Shown: positions 31,131-43,540, counted from the first letter of the stretch. The stretch: 64,000 nt of DNA from Prionace glauca (GCA_037974335.1 CM075760.1:39026182-39090181), one strand, 5' to 3'. Notes: a model not told the origin generated them from the sequence alone. Translations and numbers: made by a program.

Positions 31131-34045
31131 CAAAGAACAAAGAACAAAAACAGCCCAGCCCAGGAAACAGGCCCTCCGGCCCAACGAGCCTGCGCCGCCA
31201 TCTCAACACCAGCAGTCCCCCTCTCCACCCACGACCCCTGTCTAATGTTTTATTGCCATCCAGATTGAGAGAAAGTGATTTAGGGACAATTTATTCCTGC
31301 CAATCAGCCTAACAGCACATCTTTGGGGTGTGGGAGGAAACTGGAGCACCTGGAGAAAACCCACGCAAGCACGGGGAGAATGCGCAAACTCCCACAGACA
31401 CCGGTCCAAATCCATGTGTCTGTACAGCAATCAGTGATAGTCACTGAGCTGTCGTCTTGCTCAGTTTCTGGTCCAGTTTAGGCAGACACTAACGACATGA
31501 AGCACTAGGCCAATCTCTAACAGCCAAGAGCAGCCGCAGTACAACCCATCGCGTGTATGCCCCTCGTTGGACACGAGGCGAACCGACTTATAACCTGTGA
31601 ATGAAAAGGGGAAAAAAAACATTATTATTATACCATATCCATTTACCTTACCAGGGTAGCTCCAATGCTAATGACCCGTATTTAAAACAATCTCCTATAT
31701 CCACCCATCTCTAACCCAGTCATGTGCCTGTCTAAGTTACTCTTAAATGACTCTAGTGTGTTTTCCTCCACCACCTTACTTGGCAGAGCATTCCATACCC
31801 CCACTACCCTCTGTGTGAAAAACCTCCCTCTAATATCTGTGTTGTACCGCTCCCCCCCTCACGTTAAGTCCATGGCCCCTTGTCCTACGTGTCTCTATCA
31901 TAGGAAATAGCTTACCTCTGTTTACTCTCTCTATACCCTTCATAATCTTATATACCTCTATTAGATCCCCCCTCAGTCGGCGTCTTTCAAGGGAAAAGAG
32001 CCCCAATTTCTTCAATCTTTCCTCATATCCCAGTCCTTCCATGCCAGGCAACATCCTGGTAAACCTCCTCTGCACTCTCTCCAGAGTCTCCACGTCCTTC
32101 CGGTAGTAAGGCGACCAGAACTGGACGCAGTACTCTAAATGCTGCCTAACCAACGTTCTGTACAACTGCAACTTTAGACTCCAGCTCTTATATTCTATAC
32201 CCCTTCCTATAAAGGCTAACATACCATAGGCTTTCTTCACCACACTCTCCACTTGCACTGCCACCTTCAAAGACTTGTGCACTTGTACCCCCAGGTCTCG
32301 CTGCGATTCTATACTCCTTACGGTCTTACCCTTTACCATATAACTCCCCCCTACATTATTCCGGCCAAAATGCATCACCTCACATTTATCCGGATTAAAC
32401 TCTATTTGCCATGTATCCGCCCAATCAAACAGCCTATCAATATCCCGCTGTATTGCCAGATACTGCTCCTCACTGCCCGCCAATCCAACCACCTTGGTGT
32501 CATCAACAAATTTGCTGATCACACCACCTACTCCTTCTTCCAAATCATTTACATACACCACAAAGAGAAGAGGTCCCAGTACTGAGCCCTGCGGCACACC
32601 ACTAGTGACAGACCTCCAGCTAGAAAAGGACCCCTCCACTACTACTCTCTGACTCGTCTTTGCAAGCCAGTTCTCTACCCATCTGGATACCTGACCACAA
32701 ATCCAATGAGATTTCATCTTCTGTACCAACCTACCATGAGGGACTTTGTCAAATGCTTTACTGAAATCCATATAGACAACATCAACGGCTCGTCCTTCGT
32801 CGACCGTTTTTGTCACCTCTTCAAAGAATTCTACCAGATTCATAAGGCAAGACTTCCCCTTTACAAAGCCATGCTGCGTATCCTTAATCAGATCGCAACG
32901 CCCCAAGCTGGGGGGTCGGATGGGGAGGAATTCGTAAGATGTGTATTGGAAGGATCCTTGCAACAGTATGTAGATAGCCCGACTCGAGAGGGGGCGATAC
33001 TGAATTTAATTCTGGGAAATGAGCTGGGTCAGGTGGTTGAGGTTGCGTCGGCGAACATGTGGCTAATCGTGACCACAACTCCGTCTACTTTAGGATACGA
33101 ATGGAAAAAGATGAGAGCTGTCCTAAGGGGAGGGTGCTAAATTGGGGGAAGGCTAGATACAGCCGGATTAGGCAGGAGCTTAGGGATACAGACTGGGATA
33201 GGCTGTTGGAAGGCAAGACCACGTTAGGCAGGTAGGAGTCTTTCAAGGGAAAACTGCAATGGGTGCAGGAAAGGCATGTTCCGGCTAGGAGAAAGGATGG
33301 GAAAGGTAGGATTAGGGAACCGTGGATTACTAGAGACATAGGAGACCTGGTTAGGAAGAAACGAAAGGCGTACGTCAGGTCTAAGCAGCTGGGAACGGAG
33401 AGAGCTTTGGAGGAATACAGAGAGAGTAGGAGGAATCTCAGACGGGGAGTTAGGAGAGCAAAGAGGGGGCATGAGATGGCTTTGGCAGGTAGGGTTAAGG
33501 AGAATCCAAAGGCGTTTTACTCCTATAATAAAAACAAAAGGGTGGCTAGGGGTAAAATCGGTCCTCTCAGGGACAGACGTGGGGAATTGTGCTTAGCGGC
33601 AGAGGGAATGGGGGAGATCCTGAATGAATACTTTGCGTCGGTATTCACGAAGGAGAGGGGCTTGATGTCTGGTACGGTCATTGAGGGAGCGGCAGACCAA
33701 TTGAAAGGTCTATCGATTACGAGGGAAGAAGTGTTAGGGCTTTTAGCTGGCATTAAAACCAATAAATCTCCGGGGCCCGATGGCATTTATCCTAGGCTGC
33801 TTAGGGAGGCGAGGGATGAGATTACTGGGCCTCTGACGCAAATCTTTGTCTCTTCTTTGGACGCAGGTGAGGTCCCAGAGGACTGGAGGATAGTGAACGT
33901 GGCACCATTGTTTAAAAAGGATAGGAGGGATAACCCGGGTAACTATAGGCAGGTGAGCTTAACGTCAGTGGTAGGTAAGTTGATGGAGAGGATTCTTAGG
34001 GATAGGATGTATGCGCGTTATCCTTAGAGCGTTATCCTTTCTAAT
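31131..34045 (-). mobile_element. LINE (copy B family) with inverted 5' half: twin-priming structure
   Basis: From 32892 down to 31131 the minus strand holds the RT second half ([34 protein letters not shown] in place of FADD), a C-terminal region with a frame change in a G-run near 31855, and the V-domain-like 3'UTR ending at 31131. From 32893 to about 34045 the upstream half of the same LINE lies inverted, on the plus strand. It starts with endonuclease-end sequence (VDSPTREGAILNLILGNE) and runs through the linker to RT (NKSPGPDGIYPRLL). It stops at GATGTATGCGCGTTATCC, the very point where the minus-strand half begins. Confidence 0.9.
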
Positions 34046-34099
34046 ACAACAACATCTGAATGTGCAATGAACCGAACCCTCGAATGTGTAGTGATTCGA

Positions 34100-34370
34100 A
34101 ACGATTCTCCTTGTTAAAGTAGTTCGGCACCACTATCATCCTAATGAATCTTACACGATTCACCAACCGTCGCATAATGGGAGTTTTATACAGCACCAGC
34201 ATAACTTCTGTGCTCTTTTCATCAATGCTTCTGCTAATAAAGGCAAGTACACTTTGTGAACTCTTAACTACATCATCTGTCCTGCGCTTTGCATCCTATC
34301 ATTGCCTTTCACTATCTGTGTTTGTTCTCAGCCTGTTGCCCCTGTGAAATTTCCAGTTCGGAAACAAAAC
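34100..34370 (-). mobile_element. Old LINE fragment, probable continuation of 30690-31115
   Basis: The complement of GTTTTATACAGCACCAGC and GCTAATAAAGGCAAGTACAC corresponds to the RT C-terminal block, in the order expected upstream of 31115 in the same element. Confidence 0.55.
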
Positions 34371-34534
34371 TACAAATTCTCAATCCACTGATGCTGACAG
34401 AATTGCTTTCGACCAGGAAGCAATTCAGGATTGCTTATCAAAAACATTTTTTGTTGATATATCGAAACCAGTCTGCGAACCTGCAAGAGCTGAACACGAA
34501 TCACTAACGCATCAAAATGGCACGGCGTTGGTTG

Positions 34535-34945
34535 CTGCTCTTGGTTGTTAGAGATTGGCCTAGTGCTTCGTATCGTTAGTGTACGCTTAAACTGGACCAG
34601 ATACTGGGCAAGACGACAGCTCAGTGACTATCACTGATTGCTGTGCAGACACATGGATTTGGGTCAGTGTCTGTGGGAGTTTGCACGTTTTCCCCGTGCT
34701 TGCGTGGGTTTTCTCCGGGTGCTCCGGTTTCCTCCCACACCCCAAAGACGTGCTGTTAGGCTGATTGGCAGGAATAAATTGTCCCTAAATTAGTTTCCCT
34801 CAATGTGGATGGCCATAAAACAATAGATAAGGGTCATGGGTGGAGGGGGGGACTGGTGATGTTAAAATGGCGGCGCAGGCTCGTTGGGCCGGAGGGCCTG
34901 TTTCCCGGGCTGTTTTTGTTCTTTGTTCTTTCTTTGTTCGGCCTG
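34535..34945 (+). mobile_element. B-family LINE 3'UTR only
   Basis: This starts at TTGCTGCTCTTGGTTGTTAG, includes the V-like core (GGTTTTCTCCGGGTGCTCC, TTTCCTCCCACACCCC), GGCAGGAATAAATTGTCCC, the tail box CGTTGGGCCGGAGGGCCTG, and TTGTTCTTTGTTC. No ORF is left, so it would pass for a SINE if seen alone. Confidence 0.85.
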
Positions 34946-37378
34946 AAAGTAACTGGGATGGACTGGAAATTAAACATGGCCAAATTGATATAATTGAAAT
35001 GTCCTGGCAAAAATTAACATAATCGTGAAGAAAGGCGACTCCTAACGTAGCCATAGTTAAGTGCCCTTTCCATGGTCACTAATAGATGGCTAGAAGTGGG
35101 TTGACTCAATGAAAGATCTTTAGAACTAAATTGCATCCTATCATTTGGTCGGCATTTTGAACATTTCTGTTCTGTTTTCCACGGACTATTTGCATTTCTT
35201 AATGCAGTCAGAAGCCAACAGCTATGTTCTGTACTGACACGAATATCCAGGCAAACTGGATTATGCCTTTGTCTCAGGGTATTTCACTCAAGAAGGCTTG
35301 AGAATTCATTGAAAAAAAACATTATATTCGATCAAAACATAAAAGGCAACTGGGTAGCATCTGCACGAAATTGTTTTTCACACTAAATGTGAATAATATA
35401 AAAAGAATCATTTCCCTGGAGCCTCACATTACGTATAAATGTTACAACATTTATTGTCATACCATGCGTGCTCAAAGCCTCCGATAAAAATGCATGTACC
35501 TCCAAAAGGGCTGGTGTTTGCCATTTACCATTCAGTCATTGCAGCTATTGGAGCTCCAGATACAGTTTTGTTATTATCGTGTACCGTCTTTGTTCAGCTG
35601 TAACTATTTTTTTCAGTTTTATCACTAGCGCATCTCCAATACACGGCATTCACTTCTATCATTTACAGTGATGAATGTTCCTCTAAAATATACAGACTCT
35701 TCCAGTCAACTGATACATTTTGTTCTCTTTCACAGGACAATTTTATAAATTTTAAGTGCTTTATTCTTCGTTTGAATGATATAATATCTTGAATCTGCTG
35801 GCACAATTTTCTGAATGAATTGTGAACATTGTCATTTTAGGCAGTGCCATTTCACTCAAATAACAGAAAATGGTATTGACATGATAATGTCTCCCGTTCA
35901 ACTGTGTTCTGCCTCTCTATAACCTGTACCGTACTTTGGATCTCCCCCCGACACCCCACCCCCGCCCCCCTCCACCCTCCCTCATCAACCTTGTCATTTA
36001 TCGCTGCAAATACAATTTAGAAATGCAGTTATATTGACTTAACAATGCTATTGTACATGGATTATTTGAAAGATATTATGTTGTACATGTAGTTCGACGA
36101 CAACATTAACACTCTAAGTGTTGCGAATTTTCACTCGGAAACCACAGCATCACTCCATTTCTGCAGAATTACTGGCGCTGCTATTGGAAGTTATGGCTAT
36201 TCCATTGCAGACGTGTAACTTTTTATTATTAGTATCATTGATATTCCAGAATTATCACATTGTCACCTCCCTGTACATGTAAATATGTTATTATCTTCTC
36301 CCTGCTCCTGTGTTGTTATCTAGAAATTCTAGATTTCTTTCACATTGTTGATATTGAGAGAAATTGATTGATTCGTACGAACCATTGCTATCTGAATATC
36401 ATGAAAGATTTTATTGACAGACCTTAGGTATCAACGGGTTTTTGACAATATAGGAGGATTGCAATAGTGGCTCTTCGGTGAATGCTTGGTACACACCAAT
36501 AACAAGTAAAGCATACTGTTTTGTCTCCAGTCTCGACCCTCGACACTCATTGCACAAGTCATCATTTCTCTCCATTCTTTTCTGATTAGTTTGACCATGT
36601 TGACGGAGGCAGGGTAACTGTGGTATATTTTGGATGGAATAGAAATGATTCTGGAAATGCCTGCACACCTGATTCAGAAATTTCAGAAGAGAGGTTCAAT
36701 GGACCCTGTACTGCTTGCGAGTTCTTAATCTTCAAATATACACTTCACTCAGATTTGTACATTTTAACCCCTGCAGTTAGAGCAATACTCTCTCCAAGTG
36801 CGTCCTTCCTATCTGTCAGTTACAGAGATTCATTACACACCAGCAATTGCACTTCATTTTCGGGTTTGGAGCCCCTTTCAATATTTCCTCTGTAAATTCA
36901 GAGAAACGCCGATTAGTTCCCCCTTCGTTGATTGAAGATTTATAGTTTGGTTTAATACAGGTATTTCCAACAGTGAATATTTTAAGAATAATTCGCCAGA
37001 TGGGGCAACTATCGAAATTGAGCGAGATGGAGACTTTCCAGTTGAATATTGCAATGAATCCTTTTTATAATTTCATATTCAATGTGTTCTGTTGGAATTT
37101 GCTGACTATTCCTGAAGTTGCAGTTTTTCAATATGTTCTTATCTTTCATTATATTTTATTTCATTTTATTGTATTCCATATCAAAGACCAAACTTACTTA
37201 TAATTCTTGTGATCATGTGAATGGAAACCTGAACAAGGGATAGTTTGCAATGCAGAATCATGTCAAAAGATTTTCAGTTTCATGCACAATCTTGTATCAA
37301 TTTGATGTGAGTTGAGAAAGTAACATCTTGTCTCTCGTGTCGCCGTGCATATATTCTCTTGCCGTCTCTATTTTACAG
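34946..37378. other. No gene seen; C-rich tract
   Basis: AT-rich DNA. A pyrimidine tract rich in C runs from 35945 to 35990. I looked for exon 1 of the broken GPCR copy here and did not find it. Confidence 0.45.
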
Positions 37379-37772
37379 TTCACTTGGCAGTCGCTGTAAT
37401 CCTATGCCGAAGAAGTTGTGGTCTCTCCAGATGTATAATTTACTATGTGGTGTCCATGGCGGTGACAGATCTCTTGGTCATTATTACCAGCGTGATATTA
37501 AACCGGATTGCTGGGATTTATTTCCCTGGCAGTTTTCTGTCAGTCACCCCTGCAGTCTTCATGTTGTGATAACCTATGGAAGCATTGATAGTTCTGCCTG
37601 GTTGACAGTTGCCTTCATCTTTGATCGATTCGTGGCCATTTGCTGCCAGAAGCTGAAAATCAAATACTGCAGGGAGAAAACAGCGGCGTGGGTCATTGGG
37701 ACAGTCTGCACACTGAGCTTTCTGAAAACATCCTTCCTGTATTTTATCTTTGAACCGTTATATATAAGTGCC
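37379..37772 (+). pseudogene. GPR139-like receptor pseudogene, exon-2 fragment
   Basis: This is a paralogue of the intact receptor. It keeps a splice acceptor (TATTTTACAG|TT) at the same codon position and encodes VHLAVAVILCRRSCGLSRC through TDLLVIITSVILNRI (TM2), then AWLTVAFIFDRFVAICCQ (TM3) and TM4 up to FEPLYIS. One frameshift lies between about 37550 and 37570 (TPAVFML then stop in one frame, YGSIDSSAW in the next). Homology ends at 37772, so TM5-TM7 are missing. Retention of the acceptor shows a DNA-level duplicate, not a processed copy. Confidence 0.85.
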
Positions 37773-37882
37773 TGTCTGGGAAAGGGGGCAACCGTATAAT
37801 AGGGAAAATGGAGCCGAGTGGCTGGGTTTTGGAGAACGGAATGAAGCCAAGCCAAGCCAGAGACAGTTTTTTATATTTAAAA

Positions 37883-37888
37883 TTTATT
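37883..37888 (-). other. Polyadenylation signal, membrane IgM
   Basis: AATAAA on the minus strand, about 430 nt after the TM2 stop. It is the only good candidate in this 3'UTR and lies only about 110 bp from the end of the convergent GPCR pseudogene. Confidence 0.55.
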
Positions 37889-38318
37889 TAAAAATTCAGA
37901 GAATATTTTACAGCGAAATTTTTTTTTAAGTTAGAAAAGTGAACATAGCGATCGAGCTTCACATTGAGAACAGAACATATGCACAGAGAATCCGTCAATA
38001 TTTGTACATCTGTTACATACACCAGAAAGAGAAGACAGACCTTAATAGAAAGAGGAATTAACAGATTTGAGTAAGGAATGAAAAAAGTTACTTATGTATA
38101 CATGAAATTTAAACTACGCGAAAACTATTAACGACAGTTACAATATAACAAAAAAAAGTCTCGCATTTTTCACACTGGAAACTGAAATAACGTCTATGAT
38201 TGCCTCTGTTACAGATTCAGAATGATAAACTGAGAGAATAGAATAACCCAGAGCAGATATTGCACTTGAGTCATACAGAGATCTTCAAAATCAGCCCAGA
38301 GTCAAAACATTCAACCCA

Positions 38319-38327
38319 TCATTTGAT
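38319..38327 (-). CDS. IgM TM2 exon (Ile-Lys-stop)
   Basis: Acceptor CTTTATTTTACAG is followed by ATC AAA TGA. TM1 ends on a whole codon (AAG), so the phase is right and the membrane form ends ...TLVK-IK. A two-residue cytoplasmic end matches the short cytoplasmic tail known for IgM. A 3'UTR of about 430-450 nt follows down to the AATAAA at 37888. Confidence 0.75.
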   Translation of the reverse strand: MK

Positions 38328-38466
38328 CTGTAAAATAAAGAGACAATATTGAAGCAGATGTTTATGATGTGGGACATTAATTTTGGAGTTTTTAATCAGG
38401 GAAACATTGAGAGATTTTCAAATCCATTCTGCCAGTTTGAAATGTGAATGAATTGAATCATCTCAC

Positions 38467-38594
38467 CTTCACCAGAGTGACGGCAGTGCTGTAGAAAATG
38501 CTCAGGAAGAACAGGACGATGAATGTGGAAGCGGTTGTCCAGATGTTCCTGTTATCATCCTCATTGCCTTCAATCAAGATGCGATCGGTGGGGT
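38467..38594 (-). CDS. IgM TM1 exon (extracellular linker and membrane helix)
   Basis: This exon has 128 nt, acceptor CCCCTAG and donor AAG|GTGAGA. With one carried G it encodes DPTDRILIEGNEDDNRNIW, then TTASTFIVLFFLSIFYSTAV, then TLVK. The acidic linker and the TTASTFIVLF...YSTAVTL helix with polar residues are the conserved IgM membrane signature that pairs with the Ig-alpha/beta-type signalling partners. It is joined from a cryptic donor in CH4 (42173). Confidence 0.93.
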
Positions 38595-39159
38595 CTAGGG
38601 GACGGAGACCAGGGAATGAAATTAAATTACTTTATTGATCCAGGTAATCTTATTGTTATTTTTTTCCCCATTCTTCTTCATAAACTGTTAATTTATTCTC
38701 TTGTATAATTTTCAATGTATATTTACTGTTAAATTCAGGACACTCAGTAACCGATCTCCGTAATTATTTTCACACTTGACCTTTAAGCACATTCATTGGA
38801 CGGTCCATGTCAGAAAGCACTGAAGATGTTATCTTGAGTGTTAGTTTATTTTTGATCAATTTGGCACTATCCTTCATTGAAGAATATTATGACTGATATC
38901 GAGTAACGTTCACTGACCAATGATTGTTTTCACAGATGGTGACCGATCTGTAAACTGTGAATGTTGCTGTTTAAGAGCTGGGATATAATTTCTGATCATT
39001 TCTTATTTGAGGTGGAAATGGCTGGAAGATCACTAGCTTAATTCAGGTTCTCAACGTGTTTTCGGTGCAATGTACATTGGGCTAGTTGTCGATAGATATG
39101 TCCATTAAAATTCATGTTTAAATTTTACTTTCATCATTTACCTACCATTCGTATTTAAG

Positions 39160-41000
39160 ATTTTGCATTTCTGTGCGTGTGCACGATCATCTCGTGGTCT
39201 GCATAAATCTTTGGCTCTGAGTTAATATATGTACAAGAGCGTTAATATACGCGTTCATATGCCTGTGTTGATTTATGTGGTTGTGTGTCTGCATTTGTGT
39301 GTATATTTTATTCTTCTGTCATAGTGCATGTATGGCTCTATTATTGTGTTAAGTCTATGTATATTTATTAATGTCACTCTTAACGGGTGCACATGTGTTT
39401 ATGCCTATTGCTCTGTGTTAATTTCTGTCCTTCTAGCAATGTTTGTTTCCCTTTCTGTGTGCGTCTGTTTCCCCATGTGTCTGCGTGTGTATCTATTAAC
39501 ATATATGTATTTACGTGTTGATAGTTCTTCATAACGATGTCTTGAAGTTTTGCTTTGATATTTCGTAATGTGTGCTATGGTGTTATGTGCTGTAGGAGCA
39601 TGAGAATGTTTGTGTCTACATGTTTGCATGCAAATGTTTTGCTGTCAGTTCATCTACATAAAGTCTGCTTATTTGTTTATTTTCATTTCCATATATGTTT
39701 GTTAACGTGTATAACATTGTGTGTCTCTATATCCATATTCCTGTCAGCGTGAATGTGTGCTATTTGAGCATATGTTAGTGTTTGCGTATTTATGTGGATC
39801 TGCATGCATGCGTATCTGTCTGTGTTGTGCCTATGCATGTATGTGTTTGTGTTTGGGTCTGTGTACAGACTCACATAAATGTATGTACTTGTGTGATTTA
39901 TGTGTATACATGTGCGTGCGTTTGTATATACTTGATTGTGTGCGTATGTTGCTGTGTTAATGCCTGTTTGTACAAGCATGAGTCGATATATTCGTGTGTG
40001 TGTGTGTGAGAGAGAGGGAGAATCTGTGTGTGTGTGCGTGCCGATGTTTATTTGTGTGTGGATGTATTTGTGCATGGGTGATTCTTTTTGTGTGAGTGTA
40101 TTTGTGTTTATTTGTCTAAGTGTGTATTTTTGTTTAAGTATGTGTTCTCTATGAGTGCATTTGTGTGCGCATTCATATTTCTCTGCATGTGTGTTCGTTT
40201 GTGCAAGTATTGCATGCATCTATGTTGTGTTAAATTGTATCTTTGTGTATGCATGTATTTGTGGGGTTTTGTGCATGTGTATGAGTTGTGCATTTGTATG
40301 TTTCTGTGCATGTGTTTGAATGCACCTTTCCGTATTTCTGTATTTGTGCATGGTTTCGTGTGTGCGTATTTGAATGTGTCCTTCTGTATTTATGTGCATA
40401 TTTGTGAGTACGTGTATTTGTGCATGTATTTATGCATTTGTGTCGATGTGTGTGTGTGTGTGTGCGTGCGTGTGTGTGTGAGAGAGAGAGAGAGGGAGAA
40501 TGTGTGTGTGTGTGCGTGCCGATGTTTATTTGTGTGTGGATGTATTTGTGTATGGGTGATTTTTTTGGGTGGGTGTATTTGTGTCTATTTGTTTAAGTGT
40601 GTATTTTTGTTTAAGTATGTGTTGTCTATGAGTGCATTTGTGTGCGCATTCATATTTCTCTGCATGTGTGATCGTTTGTGCAAGTATTGCATACATCTAT
40701 GTTGTGTTAAATTGTATCTTTGTGTATGGATGTATTTGTGTGTTTTTGTGCATGTGTATGAGTTGTGCATTTGTATGTTTCTGTGCATGTATTTGAATGC
40801 ACCTTTCCGTATTTCTGTATTTGTGCATGGTTTCGTGTGTGCGTATTTGAATGTGTCCTTCTGTATTTGTGTGCATATTTGTGAGTACGTGTATTTGTGT
40901 ATGTATTTATGCATTTGTGTCGATGTGTGTGTGTGTGTGAGTGTGTGTTTGACTGTGTACGCCTATGTGTGTATTTATAATTGTGACAGTTTTGGCAATA
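39160..41000. repeat. TG-rich low-complexity region with 478-bp tandem duplication
   Basis: About 1.8 kb of degenerate TGTGTNTN sequence in the CH4-TM1 intron. Two copies of a 478-bp unit lie at about 39988-40465 and 40466-40943; GTGCGTGCCGATGTTTATTT occurs at 40034 and 40512. They differ by only a few percent. The long frame here is a by-product of the repeat. Confidence 0.85.
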
Positions 41001-42060
41001 TTGTCAGTGTGTGTATTTTTAACTCTTGCTTCAAGTTTCACCGGCAATCAATAACGAGACATGACCCAGTCAATACGAATAATGGAGCACATTTTCAATG
41101 TGTTGCTGTTTCAATTTATTTTGTGTGAGTGGCACCGTGATATCAGGAGAAAGAATAAAATAATTCATTGATGCATCTCAGAAAACTTATTGACAGAACA
41201 GTGAAAACCGGGGAGGATTCTATGACTTGTTTAATTTGTATTATGGGAAACCAATGCCAGCACATGAAAAAAAAAATGTTGGAACATGTTTAAATTGTGT
41301 TGCGTAAGGTTATGTGTATTACAATGATGAAGGTAATGATATTTAAATATCAGCACCGAGTAAACCGGAAGCTAATTTGCACTGTTGGCAACTGGTCCTT
41401 ATAGTCGAGGGCTGGTCCCTTCCAAACACACTACTTGGGGAGAGGGAGGACAGGGAGCTCAGAGTTTCCCCCTCTCTACCCGGTGATGCAATGTAACTGA
41501 TGGTTCTAACCACTGAGGAGGTGGAGGTGCAGTGGATTAAATAATGGCATTCCTCCTCTTTCCATTGAGGAAGTTGTGGAGCATGGATTAGCTAATGCTC
41601 CTCCCCCCTCTTTGTTGGGTGAGTAGGAATCTGGTAGGTTAACAATTTCACTCTCCCTCTCTCTGATGGGGGGATTGTTGCTCCATATTTCTGTGTGACC
41701 TTCACTTCAGTTCCCATTAGGTGTGGTGTAGCAGCAGAAAGCTGACATCAATGGATAAAGGCATGGACAATGAGAGAAGCAGGAACTCAGAAATAAACAT
41801 GTTGTGTTTGTTTGTCAGAAATGTTGAAATTGTCGGATTTTTCCTCAGCGGGAGGAAAGTCAGTGAAGTTACTTTGCAGAATCCTGTATGAATGTGCTTT
41901 ACTCTGTATCTAACCCAGGGTGTATCTGCCCTGGGTGTATTGGTTCAACAAGATTTGGGCCCCAGACCCTAAAATATCTGACTCAAACCAAAGATACATA
42001 ATGGAAGTAAAACTAAAAAAAAAACAATTAAACAATTGGATATTTCATTTACCATTACGG
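41001..42060 (-). other. CH4-TM1 intron, remaining part; no gene seen
   Basis: This holds diverged repeats of GAGGAGGTGGAGG- and CTCCTCTTT-like blocks (41500-41640). No conserved coding sequence. Confidence 0.45.
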
Positions 42061-42069
42061 GAAAATGAT

Positions 42070-42084
42070 TTTATTCTTTTTATT
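42070..42084 (-). other. Polyadenylation signals, secreted IgM
   Basis: Two AATAAA hexamers on the minus strand (42084-42079 and 42075-42070), about 28-40 nt after the secretory stop. They would end the secreted mRNA upstream of the TM exons. Confidence 0.6.
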
Positions 42085-42111
42085 GTAGTTTTTAATGTAA
42101 CCGAGTGATTC

Positions 42112-42503
42112 TCATTGACATGAATTAACGGTGTCCATCAGTGCAAGAGAAATGTTCACAAAACTGGGTTTACCGCTGGATTTGTTAACTGTTCTGTTGA
42201 TGATCTTCAAGGGGATGGCTTCATGTCCCACCACACAGGAGTAAGAAGCGCCGCTGGACCAGTCCTCTGCTGCAATGGATAACAGGCTGTACATGAAGAA
42301 GGAGCTATCGCCGTTCTCCGCCACCACCTCGGTGTTCCTGTAGTTCCCGGGATTCACCGGCTTGTCGTTGACTGTCCAGTTAACGAAGATCTCTCGGGGG
42401 GAGAAACCTCTCACTAAGCAGCTGAGGGAGACGAATCTCTGAGCGGAGACGTCTTCTGCCGAGGGCAGGAGGACAGAGACGGATGGTTTCCGTGGATTTG
42501 GAT
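42112..42503 (-). CDS. IgM CH4 exon with secretory tail
   Basis: Acceptor TCTGCAG. It encodes [20 protein letters not shown], a C1-set domain with LSCLVRGF and YSCVVGHEA (the disulphide cysteines) and the intervening Trp (VNWTV). The tail [20 protein letters not shown], then NSCQ and stop, has the penultimate-region cysteine and the N-glycosylation site (NIS) of IgM tails used for multimerisation. A cryptic donor AGCG|GTAAAC at 42173 removes the tail and joins in phase to TM1 (NKSS-DPTD). Confidence 0.95.
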
Positions 42504-43008
42504 CTGCAGAAAATGTACAATAAATGTCAATAAGCTGAAGAATTTATGAGAGGATGGAACTGCTGGCTGGATATCAGAAAAAAATGTGCTTCGCTTTCGG
42601 TATTACTTTTCCATTTTTGACGTCCAGCTTGGGGGAGAGGTGAACACAATCGTTTTCTCAAATAACTCAGGGGGGCGGACTGGAAAGTTTCAGAAAGTTT
42701 ACTGCACAAAATCAGTTATTCGACTCAAAAGATCTGTTTTTTTCTTTTAGTTTTCTGGTTTTTATACTCGACATCAGGCTCCTGCCTCCTTGTTTGATCT
42801 CAAACCAGTAACATAACCTTCAGTTCACTTGTCATTCATTAACACATTAAATTTCCCCGTTGAAATATCTACCAGTCCAGGGTGTTTTAGTTAGTAGAAT
42901 TTCCATTCAGGGGAGACCATTAATACACTGAACAATAAAAATTGACAAGCGCACTTAAACTGGAGATAGACACAGTGACGCATTTATTATTTCAATCTCT
43001 CAGCTCAC

Positions 43009-43317
43009 CTGTTTCCTTGTGGATGGATGTTCTTAAAGGAGTTGGCAGATCCTGATGGCTCACCACGCACTCAAACACAGCCCCTCTCTGCCAGGCTTGT
43101 GTCGAGATGTTTAATGCGCTGATCAGGCTGCCAGGATCCTCTCCAGCCTTTTCGGCAATCTCTGATTTCAAATACTTCCTGTCTCGGATCCATGACACGT
43201 TAACTCCATAAGGAGCATTGGAAATGATGCAGGTTAAAGTCACGGTCGTCTCCAGTAAGACCTGTTCTATTGGTGGTGGCTGTATCTTCATTGTGGTATC
43301 ATGGCACTGGGGAGGAT
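43009..43317 (-). CDS. IgM CH3 exon
   Basis: This exon is 309 nt; acceptor TTCACAG, donor ACAG|GTGAGC. It encodes [20 protein letters not shown], then a C1-set domain with cysteines in [11 protein letters not shown] and [11 protein letters not shown] and Trp in VSWIRDR. The extra cysteine in PPQC near the N-terminus is a candidate for the inter-chain disulphide. Phases at both ends agree with CH2 and CH4. Confidence 0.94.
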
Positions 43318-43462
43318 CTGTGAATGAAACATGAAAATCAACCCTAGTTCCCCTTCAGAAGAGCAGTATTCAGCGTGAAGGAGAAAAAGTCGCCTTCGAG
43401 ATATTAATATCGCCTTTAAACTTCTATAGACGATGGCAAACCGGTTGCTCTGTGAAATTATT

Positions 43463-43540
43463 CTCTTTATGGCGGGGCAGGCTCGAAGGGCCAGATGGCC
43501 TACTCCTGCTCCTATTTCTTATGTTCTTATGTTCTTATTA
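43463..43540 (+). mobile_element. Short LINE 3' tail in CH2-CH3 intron
   Basis: GGCGGGGCAGGCTCGAAGGG to TTCTTATGTTCTTATG, the last roughly 75 bp of the copy D family. Confidence 0.8.

Noticed and set aside
39628-39635. Exact octamer ATGCAAAT in the CH4-TM intron
   Set aside because: A single 8-bp match inside low-complexity DNA, far from any promoter. It is not strong enough to call an enhancer.
39683-40219. 178-codon His/Thr-rich frame on the minus strand
   Set aside because: It is the complement of TG-rich repeat sequence.
40088-41128. 346-codon open frame rich in Cys, Val and Phe, membrane-like
   Set aside because: It is a by-product of TG-rich repeat DNA and of the 478-bp duplication. 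It has no domain likeness, and the same region gives long frames on the other strand too.
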